From positions 87,453-151,452 of the forward strand of contig JBFFEY010000004.1 of assembly GCA_041558415.1 (NCBI GenBank): a DNA stretch of 64,000 nucleotides, in the 5' to 3' direction. Source of the stretch: SG8-39 sp041558415. Lineage in GTDB: Bacteria > Pseudomonadota > Gammaproteobacteria > Burkholderiales > SG8-39. Positions 57,634 through 64,000 of this stretch are shown here, piece by piece; position 1 is the first letter of the stretch, and each line of letters opens with the position of its first letter. Both the position numbers and the translations under genes were made by a program. A model generated the notes under the pieces. That model was not told the DNA's origin. It saw nothing but the letters and a program-made list of their open reading frames with translations, and did no database searches.

Positions 57634-58149
57634 TTACGAGACGACGATACCACCGCGCGCCGGCTTGAAATCGATGCTCAGCACCTGGCCCGGCGACAGC
57701 GGGACGCGCAGGCGCCGCTCGTAGGCGCGCGCCGGCGCGCGCAGATCGTCGATCACGCGCACCGTCAGGCGGCGCTCGCCCGCCGCCACCGCGATGCGCC
57801 GGTACAGCGTCGAGGTGCCGTCGCGCGCGAGCCCGGAGGGCGCCAGCGTCTCGTCGACCAGCACACGGCCGTCGAGCTCCACCGTGACGCGCACGGGCGA
57901 GCGCCCGCGCGGGCAGACCTCGGGGGCGCGCATGTTGGGCGGCAGCGCGGCCAGCTCCGCCGGCGAAAGGCGCCGGCACGGCGCGAGCCGCGCGCCGGCA
58001 TGCGCAATGCTGACCTGCAGCAGGGCCGCACCCGGGGGCACCGGCGCGACCGATGGCGCGTGCGACAGCACGACGACGAGCGCGCCGAATGCGGCCCAGG
58101 CGAGTACGCCGCGCAGTACGGCCGCTGCGCGCACGCTAGGCCCCGGCAT
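57634..58149 (-). CDS. Membrane-anchored cysteine-pair protein, copy 2 (171 aa)
   Basis: A 171-residue protein with one N-terminal membrane helix (about 12-33) and a periplasmic domain. It is a paralogue of the protein at 59707-60213. Shared strings are ALLQVSIAHA, CRRLSPAELAALPPNMRA followed by a second Cys (VCPRGRSPVRV), TSTLYRRIAVAAGERR and a final LSPGQVLSIDF. C58 and the second Cys (about residue 79) are conserved in both copies. I do not recognise the family. It overlaps the end of the cytochrome b-ferredoxin gene by 14 bp, so it is coupled to it. Each copy follows a different cytochrome b gene. Confidence 0.75.
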   Translation of the reverse strand: MPGPSVRAAAVLRGVLAWAAFGALVVVLSHAPSVAPVPPGAALLQVSIAHAGARLAPCRRLSPAELAALPPNMRAPEVCPRGRSPVRVTVELDGRVLVDETLAPSGLARDGTSTLYRRIAVAAGERRLTVRVIDDLRAPARAYERRLRVPLSPGQVLSIDFKPARGGIVVS

Positions 58150-59707
58150 GCACCCTCCCCGGCGTCTCGCGTTTCGGGCGCGGCAGCGGCGCCGGCCCCA
58201 TCGCCTCGAGGGTGGCACGCAGCGCGTCGCGCGCCGTGACCAGCCCGGCCTCCTCGCCCGCGGCCAGCTCGACCATGCGCAGCCGCTCGCGCGGCACGCT
58301 CTGGCGCAGGATCGGCTGGCGCTCGCCGGCGAGGCGCTGCGCGGTGAGCTCCGCGCCCAGCCGATAGGCGCACTCGCCTTCGCGGCAGGCCACCAGCAGC
58401 GCGCCGTCGGCGCCGCTGCGCAGCGCGTACTCGATGAACGACGGCGGCAGCATGCCGATGCAGCGCATGTCGAGCAGCGCCGTGCGCGCATCCTCGAGCG
58501 ACGCCGCCTGCGCCGCCCGGGCGCAGGCAAACACCAGGATGCGTCCCTGCGCGGCCGCCGCAATGCGCGCCAGCGCCGCTTCGAGGCGCAGGCGCTGCTG
58601 CTGCACATCGGCATCGGGCATGTCGATGCCCGCGGCCAGCGCTTCGGTGCTGCGGAACGGCGTCGAGGACGGACAGGCGCCGGCGCACAGCCCGCAGGCC
58701 GCGCAGCGCTCGGGCATCACTTCGACTTGCCGCCCAGTGCGCACGTTCGGCGCGGGAATCAGCAGCACCGCCTGGTAGGGACAGTCGACGGTGCAGCGCG
58801 CGCAGCCGTTGCAGTTCGCCGGATCCACCACCGCGGCCACCGGCTTCGGCCCCGGCAGCAGCAGCGGCAGCGCGATGAGCAGCAGCGTCGTGCCAGCCGT
58901 GAGGATCCAGAGGAACGCCGGCGAGGTGGCCGCCATCAGCGGGTGCATGAACAGCAGAAACCAATCGAGTTCGATCGTCGACGGCAGGCGCAGCGGGTCC
59001 CAGGGCGCCTGCGACAGCGCCGGGCGCGCGAGCGCCGCGGCAAGCAGCATGGCGAGGGTGGCCGCCACCAGGCCGCGCGGCGCAATGGTCTTCGGCTGAC
59101 CGATGCGCTGCACGTGGATCCACATGCCGGCGAGCAGCGCCAGCGGCAGCCCGATGTGGAGGAACACGAACAGCGAAAACAGTCGGTCGCCGACGCTTTC
59201 CGCGCCGAGGAAGTTGCGCGCCATGGGCTCGGCGGTGAGGCCGATGGCGTCGAACCATTCCGCGGTCGCGAGCGCCGAGATCTGCGCGCGCGCGTCCCAC
59301 ACCAGCCAGTAGCCGACCACGCCCGAGGCGTACATCAGCCACAGCAGCGGCACGCCGGAGATCCAGGAAAAGCGCCGGAAGCGCCGGAAACGCCCCGCCG
59401 CCCATTCGCGCAGCAGGTGCAGCAGCGTGGCGGCGACGAAGGCGTCCGCGGCGTAGCGGTGCACGCTGCGCAGCACGCCGCCGGCCCACCACTGTTCGAC
59501 GCTCAGCGCCTCGATCGAGGCATAGGCGCCCTCGACGCTGGTGTCGAAGTAGATGAAGAGGTAGATCCCGGTGGCCGCCAGCACCCAAAACAGGAAGAAC
59601 GCCAGGGTGCCGAGATTGCGCAGCGGGTTGGCGCGCGCACCGAGCGGCGCATCGAGCCAGCGCTCGGCCGCGACGAACGCCCGGTCGATTGCGTTCGCCG
59701 CCGCCAT
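58136..59707 (-). CDS. Bis-heme cytochrome b fused to two 4Fe-4S clusters and an MvhD-like domain
   Basis: A 523-residue fusion. Residues 1-205 are a cytochrome b/b6-like N-terminal domain of four helices with two heme pairs, H83/H97 and H184/H198, both with the 14-residue spacing of bc complexes. Two further helices (about 210-285) follow. Then come two 4Fe-4S motifs, CNGCARCTVDCP (299-309) and CAACGLCAGACP (335-345). Residues 388-500 resemble the MvhD/FrhD hydrogenase delta subunit (GRILVFACARAAQ, LVACREGECAYRLG). In methanogens MvhD carries electrons between hydrogenase and Hdr; here it would link soluble donors to membrane hemes. Neither fusion partner is usual on cytochrome b. The start overlaps the gene before by ATGA. 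Confidence 0.85.
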   Translation of the reverse strand: MAAANAIDRAFVAAERWLDAPLGARANPLRNLGTLAFFLFWVLAATGIYLFIYFDTSVEGAYASIEALSVEQWWAGGVLRSVHRYAADAFVAATLLHLLREWAAGRFRRFRRFSWISGVPLLWLMYASGVVGYWLVWDARAQISALATAEWFDAIGLTAEPMARNFLGAESVGDRLFSLFVFLHIGLPLALLAGMWIHVQRIGQPKTIAPRGLVAATLAMLLAAALARPALSQAPWDPLRLPSTIELDWFLLFMHPLMAATSPAFLWILTAGTTLLLIALPLLLPGPKPVAAVVDPANCNGCARCTVDCPYQAVLLIPAPNVRTGRQVEVMPERCAACGLCAGACPSSTPFRSTEALAAGIDMPDADVQQQRLRLEAALARIAAAAQGRILVFACARAAQAASLEDARTALLDMRCIGMLPPSFIEYALRSGADGALLVACREGECAYRLGAELTAQRLAGERQPILRQSVPRERLRMVELAAGEEAGLVTARDALRATLEAMGPAPLPRPKRETPGRVHAGA

Positions 59708-60213
59708 CACGTGCCCCGGAAGTCGAACCCGCCCTTGGCCGCGACGAAATCGATCAGCAGCATGCCGCCGGGCGCGAGCGTGAGCGTTTCCTCGCGCACG
59801 TAGTTGAACGGGCCGTCGGCGTGATCGCGCAGCCGCGCGACGATCCGGTGCTGGCCCGCCGCCACCGGCAGGCGGTGGTACAGGCTCGCGGCGCCATCGC
59901 GCTTGAAGCCGGCGGGCGGCACGGTGCGGCGGAACACGACGGCACCGTCGATCTCGAGCTCGACCGTGAGCGGCACGCGCTCGCGCGGACAATCCAGCGC
60001 CGCGCGCATGTTAGGCGGCAGCTTGGCCAGCTCCTCGGGCGTGCGCCTGCGGCATTCCTGCTTACGCTGTGCGGCGTGGATCAGCGAAATGCGCAGCAGC
60101 GCGTCGCCCGGCGCAATCAGCTCGAAGCGCGGGCTGGTCGAGAACATGCCGATCAGCGCCATGAGCGGCAGGTAGAGCAGCAGCTGGGCGACGATGCGCA
60201 GCGGCGAGGTCAC
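59707..60213 (-). CDS. Membrane-anchored cysteine-pair protein, copy 1 (168 aa)
   Basis: A 168-residue paralogue of the 57634-58149 protein: N-terminal helix (about 6-24), then ALLRISLIHAAQRKQECRRR, ELAKLPPNMRAALDCPRERV, AASLYHRLPVAAGQHRIVAR and a final LAPGGMLLIDFVAAKGG. The two cysteines match those of copy 2. The start is a GTG (60211-60213) forming GTGA with the stop of the upstream cytochrome b-reductase gene, and its stop forms ATGA with the next gene, so it is translated in a chain. Each of the two cytochrome b genes carries its own copy, which suggests a specific periplasmic partner, perhaps a cofactor-assembly or electron-entry protein. Confidence 0.75.
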   Translation of the reverse strand: MTSPLRIVAQLLLYLPLMALIGMFSTSPRFELIAPGDALLRISLIHAAQRKQECRRRTPEELAKLPPNMRAALDCPRERVPLTVELEIDGAVVFRRTVPPAGFKRDGAASLYHRLPVAAGQHRIVARLRDHADGPFNYVREETLTLAPGGMLLIDFVAAKGGFDFRGT

Positions 60214-62153
60214 CCGGTGCCTCCCAGTTTCACCAGCTCGCTCGATTCGCTGCGGATGCGCGGCGCGAGGCGGAACGCGTCCGAAAAGCAGTCGTCCTGG
60301 GACAGGCCGCGCGCGCGGAACGCCGGGTAGGCGGCCTCGACCATGCCCGCCGAGCCGCAGGCGTAGACCTGGTATTCGGCGAGATTGGGGAAGTCCTCGA
60401 GGATGGCCTCGTGCACGAGGCCGGTGCGCCCGCGCCAGTGGTCCTCCGGGCGCGGCTCGGAGATCACCGGCACGAAACGAAAGTTGTCGTGCTCGCGTTC
60501 CCACTGCGCCGGCAGCGCCGCGAGGTACATGTCCTCCGGCCGGCGCGTGCCCCAGTACAGCATCATCCGGCGCTTCATGCCGCGCGCGAAGGCGTACTCG
60601 ACCATGCTTTTCACCGGCGCGAAACCGGTCGAGCCGGCGACGAAGATGATCGGCTTGGTGGAGTCCTCGCGCAGGAAGAACGAGCCGAGCGGCCCTTCGA
60701 AGCGCACGCGGTCGCCGACGCGCATTTTCTCGAACACACGCGTGGTATAGCGCCCGTTCGGGATACGCCGTATCTGCAGCTCGACGCGATCGGTGACCTG
60801 CGGCGCGGTGGCGAACGAGAAGGCGCGCTTGGCGCCGTCCTCCAGCAGGATGTTGATGTACTGCCCGGCGTAGAACTCGATCGGCTCGCGGCCTTCGAGC
60901 TTGAGGATCACGCGCATCACATCGGGCGCGAGCTTGTCCATCGACTCGACCACCGCGCTCCAGACGCGCGCCGGCACGCCGCCCGGTGCCGCGGTCGGCT
61001 CGTATTCGATCTCGATGTCCGAGCGCGGCGTCGCGCAGCACAGCAGCAGCTTGCCGGCGGCGCGCTCCGCCTCGCTCAGGCTGTCGCGCTGGTAGGCGCC
61101 GTAGTCGACGGTGCCGTAGGCGAGCGAGGCCTTGCACTTGCCGCAGCCACCGTTGCGGCACTCGTAGGGAAACGGCACGCCCTCGCGCAGGCCCGCGTCG
61201 AGAATCGTCTCGCCTTCGCGGATCGCGAGGATGCGGTTGTCCGGGCGCAGCAGCATGTGATAGCCCTCGGCCGGGCCCGTACGGCGGCGCGGCGGCAGCC
61301 AGGGCAGCAGCACGAGGACGAGCGTCGCCGCAGCCATCAGCAGCCACACCGCGCCGGCCGACCAGCGGTAAAGCAGCGCGTACACCGGCAGATAGAACCA
61401 GTCGAAATCGAGCACCGTCACCGCGCTGGTCAGGTCGGCCCTGCCCTGGCTCACGGCCGGCTTGACGAACGACAGCACCACCAGCGCGAGCGTCAGCGTC
61501 AGCGCGATCGGCAGCGGCGGCGCAGTCTTCGCCTGCGGCACGCGCTGGGTGTGCACCCACAGCACGGCCAGCACGGCGAGCGGGATGCCGAGGTGGATGA
61601 ACGACAGCAGCGAGAAGAGGCGATCGTTCACCGCTTCGGGGAAGATGAAGTTGCGCACCAGCGTGCCGTTGAACACCGGCAGCCAGTCGAACCACTCCGC
61701 GGTCGCCACCACGACGAACTGCGCCATGCGGTCCCAGGGCAGCATGTAGCCGTTGATGCCGGCGGCGTACACCAGCCACAGCAGCGCGACGCCCGACACC
61801 CAGGAGAACCAGCGGAAGCTGCGGTAGCGGTCGAAACTCCAGTGCCGCGCCATGTGCAGCAGCATGGTCAGCACCACGCCGTCCGAGGCATAGCGGTGCA
61901 CGCTGCGCAGCACGCCGCCGAGATACCACTGCTCGCGCGTCAGCTGCTCCACCGAGGCATAGGCGCCGTCGACGCTGGTCTCGAAGAAGACGTACAGATA
62001 CAGCCCGCTCGCCACCACCAGCCACATGAGGAAGTACGAAATCGGGCCGAGGTAATACAGCGGATTGAGCCGGTCGCCGAAGGCGAGGTTGAACAGCGCC
62101 TCGACGCGCAGGAACACCCATTGGCCGGCGGCATGCAACCGCTTGAGCAACAT
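60210..62153 (-). CDS. Bis-heme cytochrome b fused to a 2Fe-2S ferredoxin and an FNR-type reductase
   Basis: A 647-residue fusion. Residues 1-210 are a cytochrome b/b6-like domain with heme pairs H86/H100 and H187/H201, each 14 residues apart. Two more helices follow (about 212-285). A plant-type 2Fe-2S ferredoxin domain comes next (C332, C337, C340 in PYECRNGGCGKCKAS; last Cys 372 or 373). It is followed by a ferredoxin-NADP-reductase module (400-640) with KRAFSFATAP for FAD, VAGSTGFAPVKSM and YACGSAGMVEAAY for the pyridine nucleotide. It should carry electrons between NAD(P)H and membrane hemes. AAAAGGAG before the ATG at 62153 gives a strong start. It is paralogous to the 58136-59707 protein in the b domain. 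Confidence 0.88.
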   Translation of the reverse strand: MLLKRLHAAGQWVFLRVEALFNLAFGDRLNPLYYLGPISYFLMWLVVASGLYLYVFFETSVDGAYASVEQLTREQWYLGGVLRSVHRYASDGVVLTMLLHMARHWSFDRYRSFRWFSWVSGVALLWLVYAAGINGYMLPWDRMAQFVVVATAEWFDWLPVFNGTLVRNFIFPEAVNDRLFSLLSFIHLGIPLAVLAVLWVHTQRVPQAKTAPPLPIALTLTLALVVLSFVKPAVSQGRADLTSAVTVLDFDWFYLPVYALLYRWSAGAVWLLMAAATLVLVLLPWLPPRRRTGPAEGYHMLLRPDNRILAIREGETILDAGLREGVPFPYECRNGGCGKCKASLAYGTVDYGAYQRDSLSEAERAAGKLLLCCATPRSDIEIEYEPTAAPGGVPARVWSAVVESMDKLAPDVMRVILKLEGREPIEFYAGQYINILLEDGAKRAFSFATAPQVTDRVELQIRRIPNGRYTTRVFEKMRVGDRVRFEGPLGSFFLREDSTKPIIFVAGSTGFAPVKSMVEYAFARGMKRRMMLYWGTRRPEDMYLAALPAQWEREHDNFRFVPVISEPRPEDHWRGRTGLVHEAILEDFPNLAEYQVYACGSAGMVEAAYPAFRARGLSQDDCFSDAFRLAPRIRSESSELVKLGGTG

Positions 62154-62194
62154 CCACTCCTTTTCACGCCGCCGCGCGGCGGCTCAGACCGATG

Positions 62195-63028
62195 CTAGGC
62201 GCCGACGCCGCGGCGGCCTTGAGGTGCGTCAACGCGCGCCTCGCTCGCCCGACGCCGGCGCCGCCACTCGATCACCACGCTGGTGATGCCGACCAGGAGC
62301 ACGCTCGCGCCGACCAGGATCTCGATCAACACTGCATAGTTCACGCGGTACTTGCCGGCGGCCGGATCGTAGACCGTGCACAGCAGCCGGATCTCCTCGA
62401 TCAGCGCCGACAGACTGCCGGCCGGACGCGGCGCATTCTGCGCCAGCTCGAGCAGCGGCCCGACGAATGCCGGCGCGTCGAAGATTTCGCCGTACACCTG
62501 GCGATAGACGCGCCCCTCGGCGTCGAGGATGCTCACCTGCAGCAGGTGATCGAAGCCGGCCGGCGTCGCCTCGCGCAGGAAGCCGAAGTCGGCGAGCAAG
62601 GGCTCGACGCCGCCGGCCTCGGGCGACAGGAACGACCAGTTCGCATTGCGGATCCCCTGCTTGCGCGCGTAGTCGCGCATCGCCTCGGGTGTGTCGAACG
62701 GCAGGTTGAAGCCGACGGTCACCACGTGGAAGGTGCCGGGGCCGATGGCCCGCTCGGCCTGGCGCACCATCTGCTCAAGGTGCTTGGTCGTCGTCGGACA
62801 GATCTGGAAGCAGCCGGTGTAGACGAAGCTGACGACGAGCGGCTTGCCGCGGAACGACGACAGTCGCACCGCCGCGCCCTCCGTATCGGTAAAGCGGTAG
62901 TCGCCGACCACCCGGCCGATCGCGGCCTGGCTCTCGCGCAGCGCGCGCTGTTCGTCGAGCGCCGCGCCCGCCGTCGCGCCGCACAGCAAGGCGACGAAGG
63001 CACATGCCCATGCCACCAGGCGGGTCAT
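62195..63028 (-). CDS. SCO1/SenC-family copper chaperone
   Basis: A 277-residue membrane-attached thioredoxin-fold protein that loads copper into heme-copper oxidases. The copper motif is FVYTGCFQICPTTTKHLEQM (CxxxC) with the distal His in PAGFDHLLQVSILDAE. A signal or anchor helix is at the N terminus (MTRLVAWACAFVALLCGATA), and a second helix near the C terminus (about 240-262) with a basic tail would anchor it at both ends. I set the start at the ATG at 63028. An earlier ATG at 63079 would form ATGA with the cyoE stop, adding 17 residues, and is also plausible. It sits between cyoE and the cytochrome b genes. Confidence 0.88.
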   Translation of the reverse strand: MTRLVAWACAFVALLCGATAGAALDEQRALRESQAAIGRVVGDYRFTDTEGAAVRLSSFRGKPLVVSFVYTGCFQICPTTTKHLEQMVRQAERAIGPGTFHVVTVGFNLPFDTPEAMRDYARKQGIRNANWSFLSPEAGGVEPLLADFGFLREATPAGFDHLLQVSILDAEGRVYRQVYGEIFDAPAFVGPLLELAQNAPRPAGSLSALIEEIRLLCTVYDPAAGKYRVNYAVLIEILVGASVLLVGITSVVIEWRRRRRASEARVDAPQGRRGVGA

Positions 63029-63075
63029 GAAACCGGACGGTGGCGGGAGGCGGACCACGCTGCCCCCGCAGTTCG

Positions 63076-63927
63076 TCATCGCAGGGCGACGTCCAGCATC
63101 GCGCCGCCCAGCACTGCGACGAGCTGGACCAGCGAGGCGCGAAACGCCGCGCGCGCCGTTCGCGGACCGGGCGCCGCAGCGAGCGCGTGGCATTGCAGCA
63201 GGAACCAGGCGCCACCGGCCACCGCGGCCACCACATAGAGCGGGCCGAGACCGAGCACCGCGGGCACCAGCGTGGCGATGATCAGCAGCCAGGCCCCGGT
63301 CAGCACCGCGTTTGCCGCGCGTGCATCGCCGACCACCACCGGCAGCATCGGCACGCCCGCGGCCTCGTAATCCTCACGATAGGCGATCGCCAGCGCCCAG
63401 AAATGCGGCGGCGTCCAGAGAAACAGGATCACCGCCAGCGCCAGCGCTTCGGGCCCGGGCACCGGCGAGACCGCCGCCGCGCCGGCGAGCACCGCGAAGC
63501 TGCCCGCCAGGCCGCCGATGACGATGTTCCACCAGGTTCGACGCTTGAGCCACACGGTGTAGACCACGCCGTAGAAGAAGGCGCCGAGAAAGACGTGCGC
63601 CGCAGCGACGACGTTGGTCGCCAGCGCCGCGGCGAGTACCGCGGCGACGGTCAGCGCGCCGATCGCCCACAGCCACGCCGGCCCGTGCGCCAGGCGCCCG
63701 GTGACGAACGGCCGGCCGCGGGTGCGCCGCATGCGCGCGTCGATGTCGCGCTCGACGTACTGGTTGAACGCGCCGGCCGCGGCCGAGGACATCAGCACCG
63801 CCAGCGCGAGCACCGCCACCTGCCAGGCGCCGAGCGCCGCGCCGCGCTCGACCGCCCAGCCGGCCAGCGCCGCGACCGCGATCGCGACACCGATCCTCAG
63901 CTTGAACAGGTTGAGCAAGGCACGCAT
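63076..63927 (-). CDS. cyoE: Protoheme IX farnesyltransferase
   Basis: Makes heme O from heme B by attaching a farnesyl chain, a step needed for heme A/O-type oxidases. The 283-residue UbiA-family membrane protein has both Asp-rich motifs: NQYVERDIDARMRRTRGRP (N/DxxxD pattern) near residue 55 and YREDYEAAGVPMLP near residue 182. About eight hydrophobic helices are visible. Its presence in the operon implies that the oxidase binds heme O or A. The upstream gene ends 10 bp before the start, and the downstream SCO gene is close. Confidence 0.92.
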   Translation of the reverse strand: MRALLNLFKLRIGVAIAVAALAGWAVERGAALGAWQVAVLALAVLMSSAAAGAFNQYVERDIDARMRRTRGRPFVTGRLAHGPAWLWAIGALTVAAVLAAALATNVVAAAHVFLGAFFYGVVYTVWLKRRTWWNIVIGGLAGSFAVLAGAAAVSPVPGPEALALAVILFLWTPPHFWALAIAYREDYEAAGVPMLPVVVGDARAANAVLTGAWLLIIATLVPAVLGLGPLYVVAAVAGGAWFLLQCHALAAAPGPRTARAAFRASLVQLVAVLGGAMLDVALR

Positions 63928-63937
63928 CCCGGCGGTC

Positions 63938-64000
63938 CTATTTGAGCGGCCAGACCGTCGACAGGTACTTCCAGTTGACGAAGTAGTACAGCACGAACGA
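63938..64000 (-). CDS. C-terminal end of an unknown membrane protein (cut by window edge)
   Basis: Only the last 20 codons lie in the window: FVLYYFVNWKYLSTVWPLK and a TAG at 63938-63940. The aromatic, hydrophobic end suggests a membrane protein, which fits an oxidase-assembly or oxidase-subunit gene. It is 10 bp upstream of cyoE on the same strand, so it belongs to the same operon. The rest, and hence its identity, lies beyond the right edge; it may hold the missing subunit II or a heme A synthase. Confidence 0.55.
   Translation of the reverse strand, partial: SFVLYYFVNWKYLSTVWPLK

Noticed and set aside
56181..62153. A standard cytochrome bc1 complex with aa3 oxidase
   Set aside because: No Rieske protein, cytochrome c1, subunit II or III is present; the b proteins are fused to reductase or ferredoxin domains and the oxidase lacks the usual aa3 motifs.

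Overview
The window is a 64 kb stretch of very GC-rich, densely packed chromosome from a free-living, aerobic Gram-negative bacterium. It is most likely a betaproteobacterium near the Burkholderiales or an unclassified neighbour. The evidence is the gene content: a BPSS1780-family membrane protein, a DUF6394 protein, the CbpA/CbpM chaperone pair, a periplasmic PF04392-type binding protein, lipoprotein and Sec signals, and heat-shock promoters of the sigma-32 type. I see no rRNA, tRNA, CRISPR array, prophage, transposase or plasmid gene. Genes sit nearly end to end. Many same-strand neighbours overlap by ATGA, and four convergent pairs share a CTAG at their stop codons. Only one gene-free stretch exceeds 300 bp (45306-45648).

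Layout. 1-7.3 kb holds housekeeping genes: purB (cut by the left edge), a uracil-DNA glycosylase-like protein, a GST, mnmA-nudJ, an aminotransferase, a BPSS1780 membrane protein, an unknown protein and a carbamoylase-type amidase. 7.3-21.3 kb holds a giant zinc-ribbon/adenylate-cyclase/AAA/TPR regulator, an omega-aminotransferase, a TumE/TumA-like toxin-antitoxin pair, nadE, an M48 lipoprotein protease, lon behind a 28-codon reading frame, a NUDIX gene, and a DUF6394 + RCK potassium channel pair. 21.3-25.2 kb is a divergent sugar/solute locus: a TreT-like glycosyltransferase fused to a YHS domain, galT, and a cyclic-2,3-diphosphoglycerate-synthetase-like protein. 25.1-33.5 kb mixes envelope proteins, an apparently exported methyltransferase, a UvrD-like helicase, a TauD-type dioxygenase, a double ACT protein and a radical SAM enzyme.

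33.5-39 kb is a regulon in one piece: a NarL-type two-component system (7TMR-DISM-like kinase) lies upstream of a tandem set of small secreted four-cysteine proteins. Inverted TACCC-N6-GGGTA sites, the geometry of NarL 7-2-7 sites, sit in front of the regulator gene and in front of two array members. 39-41.2 kb is a heat-shock locus (cbpM, cbpA, two hsp20 genes) with back-to-back sigma-32-type promoters. 41.3-46.4 kb holds a cupin, a two-gene fumarate-reductase-like flavoprotein/2Fe-2S pair, an orphan binding protein and a glutamine amidotransferase.

46.4-52.8 kb is a minus-strand acyl-CoA catabolic operon (acyl-CoA dehydrogenase, acyl-CoA synthetase, thioesterase, DUF35 protein, thiolase-like protein lacking its nucleophilic cysteine, MaoC hydratase) with an M20 amidohydrolase at its head. 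It looks built for a retro-aldol rather than a thiolytic cleavage. 52.8-55.8 kb is otsB-otsA, where the OtsA enzyme carries an N-terminal membrane-anchored sensor-like region. 56-64 kb is the most unusual part: one operon with cyoE, a SCO copper chaperone, two bis-heme cytochrome b proteins fused to different redox modules (2Fe-2S + ferredoxin-NAD(P) reductase; two 4Fe-4S + MvhD-like domain), two paralogous membrane-anchored cysteine-pair proteins, a heme-copper oxidase subunit I and a 61-residue membrane protein. It reads as an uncommon electron-transfer chain from NAD(P)H/ferredoxin-level donors, through b hemes, to oxygen.
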